Origin: a virus
Direction: 5' to 3' (one strand)
Virus record (IMG/VR): IMGVR_UViG_3300045996_000063
Span: 1 to 23,426 of that record
Length of the DNA: 23,426 nt
Shown: positions 15,283-23,050 of the stretch, in pieces
Numbering within the stretch: position 1 is the first letter of the stretch
Layout of the letters: every line of letters begins with the position of its first letter
Program-made: the position numbers and the translations under genes
Notes under the pieces: generated by a model
The model's database searches: none
What the model was told of the DNA's origin: nothing
What the model saw: only the letters and a program-made list of their open reading frames with translations

Positions 15283-15984
15283 ATGGCGCAGCCGATCCCC
15301 CTTTATTGCGGTTACGACGCAAGGGAGGCGGCTGGGTATCACGTTTTCTGCCAATCGGTGATCGAGCGTTCATCGGTGCCGGTGTCGTTCATGCCGTTAC
15401 ACGGCCCGATGCTCGACGGGTTCGACGGACAGAAGGACGGCACGAACAAGTTCATCTACTCGCGCTTTCTCGTTCCGTACCTGCAGAACTACAACGGCTG
15501 GGCACTGTTCATGGACGGCAGCGACATGGTCTGCCTCGATGACATCGCCAAGCTCTGGGCGTTGCGCGAACAGAATTCGTTCAACAAAGCCTTGGCTGTG
15601 GTTAAGCATGACTACAAGACCAAGCACCCCAGGAAGTACATCGGGACTCCGATGGAAGCCGACAACGCGGACTATCCCGGGAAAAACCGCAGCTCGGTGA
15701 TCCTCTTCAACTGTGGTCACTACGCGAACCGACGGTTAACACCGGAACTCGTGAGCGAATCGCCGGGATCGTTCCTGCACCGCTTCCAGTGGGTCAATGA
15801 CGATCAGATCGGAGAGTTACCAGCTGAGTGGAACCGACTTGCAATGGAACAGGACATCTCGGATGCCTCGCTCGTGCATTTCACTTGCGGAAGCCCCGGG
15901 TTCTCTCACTACCAATACTGTGACGGCGCGGACCATTTCCACCGCGCCAGGAAGAACGCTATGCACATGATCGGTGAACGCTGA
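15283..15984 (+). CDS. GT8-like (GT-A fold) glycosyltransferase
   Basis: A 233-aa putative sugar transferase. The N-terminus IPLYCGYDAREAAGYHVFCQSV fits the GT8-type nucleotide-sugar binding start, followed by YSRFLVPYLQNYNGWALFMDGSDMV, where D78-G-S-D81 stands at the place of the metal-binding DxD. Late NRSSVILFNCGH and the final VHFTCGSPGFSHY match the acceptor-side loops of such enzymes. Metal-dependent transfer from a nucleotide-sugar is family knowledge; the actual sugar is unknown. It closes the cassette, and its stop shares a base with the adaptor start (TGATG), so the cassette and tail genes are co-translated. Confidence 0.75.
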   Translation: MAQPIPLYCGYDAREAAGYHVFCQSVIERSSVPVSFMPLHGPMLDGFDGQKDGTNKFIYSRFLVPYLQNYNGWALFMDGSDMVCLDDIAKLWALREQNSFNKALAVVKHDYKTKHPRKYIGTPMEADNADYPGKNRSSVILFNCGHYANRRLTPELVSESPGSFLHRFQWVNDDQIGELPAEWNRLAMEQDISDASLVHFTCGSPGFSHYQYCDGADHFHRARKNAMHMIGER

Positions 15985-16607
15985 TGGCAGTCGTAAGCTC
16001 CTACACCACGCTGCTTTCCGAGGCCGCCAGCTGGCTTGCGCGCAGCGATCTCACTTCAGCAATCCCCGGCTTCGTGCAGGGATTCGAGGAAGATTTCTTA
16101 AGCGATCCTGAGAACCTTGGCCCCTGGATGGAATCGGCCCTCAGTGTAACCCTCTCTAACAATGTAGCCGCATTGCCTACAGACTACCTTGGGCTCAGGA
16201 TCGCTTACTTCTCCGGCAAACTGCCGCTTGAGCGCGTGACGCTCGAGCAGCTGTACAAACGCTACCCGCGTGGTAATGGGTCCTCTGGCGGTCCGCGATT
16301 CATCGCAAGGAACGGCTCGAACTTCGAGTTCGGCCCGGAAGCGGCTACAGGCACGCTTCTCGGCACGTACTACGCAAAGCCAGTGCTATTGCGGTCGTTT
16401 GCGTCAGACGCCGCCGCGCATTTCCTCATCGTCAACTTCCCGCAGCTGTGCCTGTACGGAACCTTGCTTCACGCCATGCCGTTCATCAAAGACGATGCGC
16501 GGTTGCCAACGTGGAAGATGGCCTATGACCTTCAGGTCGAAACCTACCGCGAGCGCATCAAGGAAGAAGGCTGGTCGGGGTCCACGCCGTTCACGGTGGC
16601 GGTGTGA
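15984..16607 (+). CDS. Head-tail adaptor protein (SU10-like)
   Basis: A 207-aa protein of the phage adaptor type that sits below the portal ring and closes the head for tail attachment. Features supporting this are the N-terminal SYTTLLSEAASWLAR helix, LPTDYLGLRIAYF in the first half, FEFGPEAATGTLLGTYYAKP, and a helical C-terminus ending in YRERIKEEGWSGSTPF. Position downstream of capsid and before the hub gene matches SU10/P22-type order once the cassette is set aside. ATG 15984 overlaps the preceding TGA. It ends in a GTGA overlap. Confidence 0.78.
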   Translation: MAVVSSYTTLLSEAASWLARSDLTSAIPGFVQGFEEDFLSDPENLGPWMESALSVTLSNNVAALPTDYLGLRIAYFSGKLPLERVTLEQLYKRYPRGNGSSGGPRFIARNGSNFEFGPEAATGTLLGTYYAKPVLLRSFASDAAAHFLIVNFPQLCLYGTLLHAMPFIKDDARLPTWKMAYDLQVETYRERIKEEGWSGSTPFTVAV

Positions 16608-18037
16608 ATTCCAGCATCGTTTTCAAGGAATGGTTACCGGATCAACCCGCGCTGGGTAGCTCTGGTCTGATACGCGCCGAAAACGTCATTCCCGGTGACG
16701 GCGGATACGAGCCATATTCAACCTTCACCGCGAATTCAGGCACGGTTGGTACAGGCGTAATTGGATCTGGCATCGCCACTATGAGTGATGCAGGAGTTCA
16801 ATTCCTGTTCGTTCAGTCTGGTACGCCTGTCTACGAGGCCGTCAATAACGGGGACAACTGGACGGCAAAGGGATCGGTAAGCGCCGGCTCAGTAGTGTTC
16901 GCGCAGTACGATGAATTTGTCATTGCGGTTGGTGAGGCTGCTCGCCCCATTGCCAAAACCATTGGCTCTACCAGCAATTTCGCAATACTGGCGACCTCTG
17001 GCACTGCTCCTCCCGCCAATGCGATTGGAGTGGTTGGACAATTTGTGGTCCTTGGTGGCTTGAGCCAAACAACGGGAAGTTCCGGTGCTCTGATCCCGCA
17101 CGCGGTTCAGTGGTCTTCAATCGATCAGCCAAGGAACTGGCCCACCCCAGGAAGTGCGACCGCCATCGCTTCGCAGTCGGGATTGCAGGAGCTATTCCAA
17201 GGCTACGGGAAAGTCCAAGCCATCCACGGCGGCGATCAGTTCGGCGTGATCCTTCAGGAAGGCGCGGTCAACCGCATGACCTATGTAGGTCCACCCGCTG
17301 TCTTCCAGTTTGACGTGATCGACAATCGACACGGGTCGTACTTCAAGCAAGGCAGCATCAAAGTCGGCGGCATCACGTACTTTTTGTCGCGTGATGGGTT
17401 CTATAAAACCGATGGCGTTTCGGTCGTTCCGATAGGCGACGGAAAGGTAGACAAGTTCTTCTGGAGCAGCTGGAGCGGCAACGGTGCCGACAATTGCTGC
17501 TGGGGCTACGACTCCACGAAGAACATGCTGTATTTCGGGTTCAGCATCACGGCGAGCGCCAATCTCGATTCGATCCTCGCTTACAACGTACTGAGCGGAC
17601 AGTGGTCCTACTGTCGTGAAATAGACGGCTTCCGGCAGTTCATCACGTCCGCACCTGGAACTGACTTTTCGGACGACCTATATGCGTTCTCCGTCACGAC
17701 CAACAAGGTCTGCGGGACGTTCTCGGGAGCACCGGGAACCGCTGTCATAGAGACAGCCGAAAGCGAGCCGAACGTAGGCGGCAGGACGTATATCGATGCC
17801 GTCAAACCGCATGTGGAATCCAGCGGCACAGCGCCGTCGGTGACGATCTCCGTGGGGTATCGCGACACACTCAGCGGAAATGCGAACTACACAACCGAGG
17901 CTTCTGCGAACTCGCGCACCGGGTTTGTGAACATGCGCGTGGATGCTAAGTACATCCGCATCGTCGAGACGATCACTGGCAATTTCAACAAAGCAACCGG
18001 ACTCGATTTTAACGCGAGCATGTCCGGGCAGGCGTGA
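16604..18037 (+). CDS. Tail hub/nozzle-like beta-propeller protein
   Basis: A 477-aa beta-rich protein rich in Gly, Ser and Thr, with many short hydrophobic strands separated by turns and no transmembrane helix. Segments such as AVQWSSIDQPRNWPTPGSA, GVILQEGAVNRMTYVG, YFLSRDGFYKTDGVSVVPIGDGKVDKFF and YDSTKNMLYFGF recall propeller blades of tail nozzle/hub proteins in short-tailed phages (P22 gp10 or T7 gp12 analogues). It lies right after the adaptor, as expected for the next ring. GTG start overlaps the adaptor stop. Identity rests on fold-like patterns and synteny. Confidence 0.7.
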   Translation: MNSSIVFKEWLPDQPALGSSGLIRAENVIPGDGGYEPYSTFTANSGTVGTGVIGSGIATMSDAGVQFLFVQSGTPVYEAVNNGDNWTAKGSVSAGSVVFAQYDEFVIAVGEAARPIAKTIGSTSNFAILATSGTAPPANAIGVVGQFVVLGGLSQTTGSSGALIPHAVQWSSIDQPRNWPTPGSATAIASQSGLQELFQGYGKVQAIHGGDQFGVILQEGAVNRMTYVGPPAVFQFDVIDNRHGSYFKQGSIKVGGITYFLSRDGFYKTDGVSVVPIGDGKVDKFFWSSWSGNGADNCCWGYDSTKNMLYFGFSITASANLDSILAYNVLSGQWSYCREIDGFRQFITSAPGTDFSDDLYAFSVTTNKVCGTFSGAPGTAVIETAESEPNVGGRTYIDAVKPHVESSGTAPSVTISVGYRDTLSGNANYTTEASANSRTGFVNMRVDAKYIRIVETITGNFNKATGLDFNASMSGQA

Positions 18038-18435
18038 ACCTGTTCTGTCTCGGCAGCGAGCAAATCGACTCGCTGTGGGATGAGTTTGCCCATCACATCT
18101 ATCGCATGGAGCGCATGGGGTTTCTCGGCGCTGATGAACTACGCGAAGAACTGAAGCTGTCTAAAAAGCAGCTGTGGGGCGTTCAGGACGACACCGGCAA
18201 GGTAGCGGGTGTCTGCATCACGAGAGTGTGCGGCAAGTGCTGCGAGATTTACGCGGCAGCCGGCACACAAACCAAGCGCGGACAGATTCTCGCGCTTTAC
18301 CAACACATTGAGCAGTGGGCTCGAGATATCGGGTGCACACGCATGCGCGTTATCGGCCGCAAAGGCTGGATGCGGATGCTCTCAGGGTATTTAGAGACCG
18401 GCATCATTTTGGAGAAGGACTTAGATGAACACTAG
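18034..18435 (+). CDS. GNAT-like protein (133 aa)
   Basis: Small protein with the layout of a GNAT acetyltransferase core: beta-alpha segments, then WGVQDDTGKVAGVCITRV as strand pair, EIYAAAG, the QTKRGQILALYQHIEQWARDIGCTRMRVIG helix-strand unit, and a C-terminal RKGWMRMLSGYLETGIILEKD. The acetyl-CoA loop is not classic (no clear Q/RxxGxG/A). It is often found between tail hub and internal-protein genes in podovirus-like phages, so it may be a virion assembly factor or modify a virion protein. GTG 18034 overlaps the previous stop; the last 11 bases overlap the next gene. Confidence 0.6.
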   Translation: MNLFCLGSEQIDSLWDEFAHHIYRMERMGFLGADELREELKLSKKQLWGVQDDTGKVAGVCITRVCGKCCEIYAAAGTQTKRGQILALYQHIEQWARDIGCTRMRVIGRKGWMRMLSGYLETGIILEKDLDEH

Positions 18436-19165
18436 CAGCGGTGGAACGACAAGTTCGGTTGGTCCGCCCAAGTGGCAGCTGCCGTATATCCAGCAGGGCT
18501 ATCAGGGAGCGCAGGATCTGTACAACCAAGGAGGGACCGGTGTTGCGCCATTGTCCTCTGAAACGGAAGCCGCCCTGACTGGAACGGCTGCACGCGCACA
18601 AGCAGGCAGCGCAGGCGTCTCTGCGGCTCAGGATGTCAACCAGCAGACCATCAACGGCGGGTTCCTCGGTGCGAACCCCTACCTTGATTCGATGTTCGAC
18701 AAAGCTGCATTAGCCACGCAGAACCAGCTGGCTTCGCAGTTCGCTGGCTCTGGAAGGAACGTAGATCAGTCCCAAGGCAACCGCGCGCAGCAGCTGAACG
18801 ACCTCGCGACCGGAATTTATGGCGGGGCCTATGACTCAGAGCGCAACCGTCAGCAGCAGGCCATCGGTATGGCATCTGGACTTGCAAATCAGGACTACGT
18901 TGATTTGGGCCAGCTTGCGAACGTCGGTGCCCAGCGCGAAGGCTACGCGCAGGAACTGCTAAACCAGCCTGGCCTCAATCTCGACCAGTACCTGGGGCGA
19001 GTGACCGGCAGTGTTGGCTCCACTAGCTACCAGCCATCCACCAGAAATCGTGCGGCAGGGGCCATTGGCGGCGCTTTGCTGGGATCGCAAATGGGTAACC
19101 AGTACGGCGGCTGGGGACAGCTTGGCGGCGGATTGCTCGGTGGCGTGTTGGGTGGGTGGGGCTAG
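18425..19165 (+). CDS. Putative internal virion (ejection) protein A, 246 aa
   Basis: Gln/Ala/Gly-rich helical protein with a disordered Ser/Thr/Gly N-terminus and a glycine-zipper-like C-terminus (GAIGGALLGSQMGN and GGGLLGGVLGGWG). Together with the next three genes it forms the block expected to encode ejected proteins that build a conduit through the envelope in short-tailed phages. Good ribosome binding site GGAGAAGG about 6 nt before ATG. No enzymatic motif. Function is inferred from composition and place, not from a family hit. Confidence 0.62.
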   Translation: MNTSSGGTTSSVGPPKWQLPYIQQGYQGAQDLYNQGGTGVAPLSSETEAALTGTAARAQAGSAGVSAAQDVNQQTINGGFLGANPYLDSMFDKAALATQNQLASQFAGSGRNVDQSQGNRAQQLNDLATGIYGGAYDSERNRQQQAIGMASGLANQDYVDLGQLANVGAQREGYAQELLNQPGLNLDQYLGRVTGSVGSTSYQPSTRNRAAGAIGGALLGSQMGNQYGGWGQLGGGLLGGVLGGWG

Positions 19166-20172
19166 TGCCTGTCGATCCTAACTGGGCTTACGGCATTTAT
19201 TCGCCGCCATCCACAGACGAGGCCGCCTCGCGCGCACAGCAACAGGGCCCTACGTACAACCTGCCAGTCATGGGAGGGCCAACCGTAGATTTCATGCTGA
19301 CGCCGGGTCACCGCGTCACCTCCTACGACCCGAATGCTACTGAAGAGTCGTTGCGCGCTCGGCTGCTTGCGACATCCGACATGCGCAATACCGGCGTGAA
19401 AATCGGCGGATTAACGCAGACGCACGATACGCCAGCCTATTGGCAGGCGTTGCATCCGAACGCCACTCCAGAGGAGCGCGCCGCGCAGGAGAGCGCATAC
19501 AACAGGCGTATGCGCGAGAACGCTGACCAGGGCAACTTTGCGCCAAGCAGCCCGTGGGGAACCATGGCCGCCATGATCGCGGCTGCTGCTGGTGGTGCGG
19601 CGCTGGTAGGCATGGGCGGTGGTGCCGCCGCTGGAGCAGGGGCCGGAGCAGGATCTGGCGCTGGTGCAGCCGGAGCCGGAGCTGGAGCTGGCGCGGGAGC
19701 TGGGGCAGGTGCCGCAGGCGCAGGAGCGGCCGGAGCCGGAGCCGGAGCCGCTGGTGCAGGGGCAGCTGGAGCAGCTGGAGCCGGAGGCATAGGCGCAGGA
19801 TTCGGCACCAATGCGGGAGGCCTTGGGCTTTTCGCCAATGGTGGCACCGCAGGACTTGCGGGACTTGGCGGCGGTAACGCTGGCCTTCTGGCATCAAGCG
19901 GTGCCATTGCAGGCGGCGCTGGCGCTCTCGGTGGCGGGCTGCTCGGTAGTTTGACCAAGTACGGCGGTCAAATCGGTAGTTTGCTCGGACAGGCTCCGCC
20001 TCAGCAGATGGCAGCTATGCCTATGCCTCAGGGACAGGCGCTACCAGCGCAGCAAGGAATGATGGGCTCCATGCCAATCAGCAGGCCGGTACTTCCCGGA
20101 ATGCCGGGAGGGCCCATTCAAGGCTTTAGCCGAAGGCCGTATCAATTCGCTGGCCAAACTATCTGGATGTAA
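19165..20172 (+). CDS. Putative internal virion protein with Ala-Gly tract, 335 aa
   Basis: Starts at GTG 19165, sharing its base with the previous TAG (TAGTG); an in-frame GTG at 19156 would add three residues. Residues ~1-130 are ordinary soluble sequence, then a hydrophobic MAAMIAAAAGGAALVGMGGG, a long Ala-Gly tract, a glycine-rich loop region (LGLFANGGTAGLAGLGGGN) and a Pro/Met/Gln-rich C-terminus ending in GQTIWM. The hydrophobic and AG-rich part is suited to membrane insertion. It likely belongs to the ejection-protein set with its neighbours. Family not recognised. Confidence 0.65.
   Translation: MPVDPNWAYGIYSPPSTDEAASRAQQQGPTYNLPVMGGPTVDFMLTPGHRVTSYDPNATEESLRARLLATSDMRNTGVKIGGLTQTHDTPAYWQALHPNATPEERAAQESAYNRRMRENADQGNFAPSSPWGTMAAMIAAAAGGAALVGMGGGAAAGAGAGAGSGAGAAGAGAGAGAGAGAGAAGAGAAGAGAGAAGAGAAGAAGAGGIGAGFGTNAGGLGLFANGGTAGLAGLGGGNAGLLASSGAIAGGAGALGGGLLGSLTKYGGQIGSLLGQAPPQQMAAMPMPQGQALPAQQGMMGSMPISRPVLPGMPGGPIQGFSRRPYQFAGQTIWM
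19618..19793 (+). repeat. Ala-Gly low-complexity tract
   Basis: About 58 codons are nearly all Ala or Gly in patterns GAGA and GAAGAG. At DNA level GGAGCC-like hexamers recur, but Ala and Gly are written with all their codons (gca/gcc/gcg/gct, gga/ggc/ggg/ggt). This is low-complexity protein sequence more than simple DNA repeat, though a partial hexamer array stands at 19729-19749. Confidence 0.85.
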
Positions 20173-20174
20173 CG

Positions 20175-21344
20175 ATGTCACTGATGCCGGTCGATCAGAA
20201 CAACCCTCTCTACAAACTGCTCATGGGCGGGATGGCGATGCCGTCTCCGCAAATCCCAGTGGGCCAGATGAACCTACCGCCGTCCTTCGGGCAGCGTCTT
20301 GGCGCGATGGTCGCGCCTCAGGCGGGTGCGCCTCAGCAGGGCCTGCGTGGACTTCTCTCCAACCCCGACTTCGCGATGGCACTGCTCGCGAACTCTGGCG
20401 GCCCGCAGAGGCGATCCTTCGGCGAAATACTCGGTCAGTCTGGACTGCAAACGCAACAGATGGGCCAGCAGCGCGAGGATGACGCCTTCAAGCGCAGGTA
20501 CATGGAAGCGCAGATGGCGGCGATGGGCGGCAAGAAGCAGGCGCAGCCGTCATCCGTGCAGGAGTACGAGTACGCCAAGGCCAACGGCTTCAAGGGCTCG
20601 TTTCAGGAGTGGATCACGGCCGGTGGCCAGACATCGCGTCCGTCTGCCGTGCAGGAGTGGGAGTTCTACAACAGCCTCATTGAAGAGGACAAAAAGAACA
20701 ACACGAACCGCGCGCAGCTTTATCTCGAGATGAAGCGCAACCCGAACTTTGCCGTGAAGGAAGTTAATCAGGTTCCGACGTCTATCCAGCAGTCTATCGT
20801 GGGCGGAGTAAACACGCTGCCGCTGTCCACGCTACCGCAGACCGCTGCGGCGGCTGAAACAGTTAAGCAGGCGGAGCAGCGCGGCGGAGCCGTTGGTACG
20901 GCGCAAGGCCAGATTGTTGGCGGAATCCAGACCAAGGGGTCCGACGCAGAGCAGATGATGGGAGCTATCCAGATGGCTGGCGGTTTGCTAGACAAATCGA
21001 CTGGAAGCTGGGCCGGCTCTCTCATCGACAAAGGCGCGGCTGTCTTCGGAAGGTCCACTGAGGGCGCGCAGGCTGGAGCGCAGCTTAAGGTATTGCAGGC
21101 TAGCCTTCTGTCGTTCGTGCCGAAGATGTCCGGCCCGCAATCTGATGCTGACCGCGAGGTCTACATCCAGGCCGTTGGCCAGATCGGCGATACCAACACG
21201 CCTGTCGAAACCCGCAAGGCCGCACTCAAGACGGTGCAGGACATGCAGAACAAGTACATCCAGAACGCTGGCGGCATGACTAGCGGCTCTGGCGTGAAGC
21301 CGAAGGAAACTGCCGCCGAACGCGCTAAGAGGCTTGGACTCTGA
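20175..21344 (+). CDS. Putative internal virion protein, 389 aa
   Basis: Gln/Met/Ala-rich helical protein. The N-terminus MSLMPVDQNNPLYKLL recalls that of the preceding gene (MPVDPN). A motif pair, SSVQEYEYAKANGFKGSFQEW and then PSAVQEWEFY, lies at about residues 126-175; such VQEYEYAK motifs recur in phage structural proteins. The C-terminal half is a helical domain with DADREVYIQAVGQIGDTNTP and KTVQDMQNKY, similar to regions of phage DNA-transfer proteins. No active site is visible. It ends TGATG with the next gene. Best guess: ejected or internal head protein. Confidence 0.65.
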   Translation: MSLMPVDQNNPLYKLLMGGMAMPSPQIPVGQMNLPPSFGQRLGAMVAPQAGAPQQGLRGLLSNPDFAMALLANSGGPQRRSFGEILGQSGLQTQQMGQQREDDAFKRRYMEAQMAAMGGKKQAQPSSVQEYEYAKANGFKGSFQEWITAGGQTSRPSAVQEWEFYNSLIEEDKKNNTNRAQLYLEMKRNPNFAVKEVNQVPTSIQQSIVGGVNTLPLSTLPQTAAAAETVKQAEQRGGAVGTAQGQIVGGIQTKGSDAEQMMGAIQMAGGLLDKSTGSWAGSLIDKGAAVFGRSTEGAQAGAQLKVLQASLLSFVPKMSGPQSDADREVYIQAVGQIGDTNTPVETRKAALKTVQDMQNKYIQNAGGMTSGSGVKPKETAAERAKRLGL

Positions 21345-23032
21345 TGGCCGACGAAGCGCGCCTCAACGAACTGCTCGACCTCGTTGAGCAGGCCCGCGCG
21401 GAAGGGGACAAGGACACTGAGGCCAAGGCCGTTGCCGCGTACAAGCGCGAGTCTGCGCCTAACGCTCCGTTCCGAGATATCTACGGCGGCGCTGGCGGCT
21501 ATAACCCCATTGGCAACAGCATCTCCGGCCTAGTGCAGCGGAGCAACACTGCGCTCGGCATGACGCCTGAGAACCTCGAAGGCATGGGCAACTCCTTCGC
21601 GCCTGCTGAGGTCGGAATGCAGATGGCGACTGGCGCTGCATCGTTCCCGATAGCTGGCTTGGCTGGCGTTGGACAGGGAGTAAAGAACCTGTTCTCCCCC
21701 GGTATGCCAGCGACTGATCGCGTGGCGCAGGTGCAGAATGCGATGACGTACCAGCCGCGCTCTGGTGCTGGTTCCGGCATGTCACGAGTGGTGAACGCCC
21801 CGTTTGAGTTGTACGGAAAGGGCACGAACTACTTGGGCGAGAAGGTGGCTGACACCACTGGCTCGCCTGCGGCTGGCGCTGCTGTCAAAACCCTGGGCGA
21901 TCTCGCGCCGTCACTGATCGGCGCACGTTCGGCACCCAAGCGCCCTACCGGGCCGCGTCCCACTGGCACTTACAATCCAGAGCCAAAGTTCAACAGCGTC
22001 CCTACGACAAAGCAGTTAGGGGATGCCGCCAAGGCAGCATACAAGCGCGCTGAAGACGCTGGTATCGCGATTAGCTCGGATAGCTTCGATGGACTGAAAG
22101 CGCGTGTTGCTGACACGCTCAATAAGGAAGGATTAGACAGGGACCTGCACCCGAACACTACGGCTGCGCTCAAGCGGCTTACGGAAGAGTCAGGCCCCAT
22201 CACGCTTGAGAAGCTAGAGACTTTGCGGCGCATTGCGCTAGATGCAGAAGACACGCTGGTCAAGTCTGACGCCAAGAAGGCTGGTGACATCGTTGATGCA
22301 ATCGACGAGTACGTGGACAACCTGTCTGATGCGGAGCTAACGAGCGGTCGCGCAAAGGATGCCGCCGCACTCAAGGAAGCCCGCGCGCTGTATACGCGCA
22401 AGCGTAAGGGCGAGGACATTGACCGCCTTATCAAGCGTGCCGAATTCTCCCCTTCTGGCTTTGAGAACGGCCTTGCAATCGAGTTTCGCTCGCTCGCAAA
22501 GAATGACAGGCGATTCAAGCGGTTTAGTCCCGAAGAACAAGCCGCAATCGAGCGAGTAGCGAAGGGCGGACTTGCTGAGAAAGGCCTGCGCTTGCTTGGT
22601 AAAGCTGCACCTACCGGTATCGTTTCCGGGGGCCTCAGCTCTGGCGCTGGCTTCGCCTTTGGAGGGCCTGTAGGCGCTGTTGCTGTCCCAGCCCTCGGTA
22701 TCGCTGGCCGTGTTGGAGCTAAGTATCTAACCGCCAGGAATGCCCGTCAGGCGTCAGAGCTGGTTCGCGGCGGCCCTACCGCAAACCCACTAGCCACAGA
22801 CATCCCAATGCTGCCGCTCGAACTGGCGCAAGCATTAGTCGCGCCAAAAGCCGCTCGTTCGCCGGCCAAAGCTCGGACCGCTGAGCAGGTTCGTCAGGAT
22901 ATAGCCCGGCTTTCTTCTCGAGTTCAATTTGAGCTTGCGTCGGAATCAGCGGGATCGCCGAAGGTTCAGGCGGCAATCGCCGAGCTTCAAGCTTTGCAAC
23001 GCGAGCTTGCAGCCACTCAAGCAGGTAGATGA
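21344..23032 (+). CDS. Putative DNA-ejection protein, 562 aa
   Basis: Largest of the internal-protein block. Order of parts: an acidic helical N-terminus (residues 1-35), a Gly/Ala/Pro-rich stretch with moderately hydrophobic segments (45-200), and a helical domain at ~230-385 (DSFDGLKARVADTLNKEG, LEKLETLRRIALDAEDTL, IDEYVDNLSDAEL) that I recognise from phage ejection-type proteins. A glycine-rich hydrophobic segment at ~425-462 may span or penetrate a membrane, and a Gln/Ala-rich coiled coil closes the protein. ATG 21344 overlaps the previous TGA. The final ~85 codons lie opposite a possible minus-strand ORF. Confidence 0.68.
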   Translation: MADEARLNELLDLVEQARAEGDKDTEAKAVAAYKRESAPNAPFRDIYGGAGGYNPIGNSISGLVQRSNTALGMTPENLEGMGNSFAPAEVGMQMATGAASFPIAGLAGVGQGVKNLFSPGMPATDRVAQVQNAMTYQPRSGAGSGMSRVVNAPFELYGKGTNYLGEKVADTTGSPAAGAAVKTLGDLAPSLIGARSAPKRPTGPRPTGTYNPEPKFNSVPTTKQLGDAAKAAYKRAEDAGIAISSDSFDGLKARVADTLNKEGLDRDLHPNTTAALKRLTEESGPITLEKLETLRRIALDAEDTLVKSDAKKAGDIVDAIDEYVDNLSDAELTSGRAKDAAALKEARALYTRKRKGEDIDRLIKRAEFSPSGFENGLAIEFRSLAKNDRRFKRFSPEEQAAIERVAKGGLAEKGLRLLGKAAPTGIVSGGLSSGAGFAFGGPVGAVAVPALGIAGRVGAKYLTARNARQASELVRGGPTANPLATDIPMLPLELAQALVAPKAARSPAKARTAEQVRQDIARLSSRVQFELASESAGSPKVQAAIAELQALQRELAATQAGR

Positions 23033-23042
23033 CCTTTGTCAT
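22776..23042 (-). CDS. Possible antisense gene overlapping the ejection-protein 3' end
   Basis: Open frame of 88 codons on the minus strand, beginning at an ATG (23042) that overlaps the stop of the upstream minus-strand lipoprotein gene as ATGA. The protein has a plausible helical N-terminus (VIYLLEWLQARVAKLEARR), a Pro-rich middle, and a hydrophobic C-terminus (APVRAAALGCLWLVGL). Against it: it lies wholly opposite the last 257 bases of the plus-strand gene, and the neat ATGA overlap may be a by-product of the local inverted repeat. Listed as a low-confidence candidate, possibly a small membrane-associated partner of the lipoprotein. Confidence 0.3.
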   Translation of the reverse strand: MTKVIYLLEWLQARVAKLEARRLPPEPSAIPLIPTQAQIELEKKAGLYPDEPAQRSELWPANERLLARLMLAPVRAAALGCLWLVGLR

Positions 23043-23050
23043 CTGCACCT
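23023..23050. promoter_or_regulatory. Inverted repeat at convergent gene ends
   Basis: AGATGAC / GTCATCT, seven perfect pairs with a 4-nt loop (23027-23033 and 23038-23044), extended by AGGT / ACCT at 23023-23026 and 23047-23050 with a 2-nt bulge. Both stop codons, plus strand at 23030-23032 and minus strand at 23039-23041, fall inside it. It may act as a transcription barrier between convergent genes, but there is no T-tract on either side. Confidence 0.4.

Noticed and set aside
19554-19877. Plus-strand frame of Arg/Trp/Gly repeats overlapping the Ala-Gly tract
   Set aside because: A frame-shifted reading of the repeat; the Ala-Gly frame is continuous with a full-length gene.
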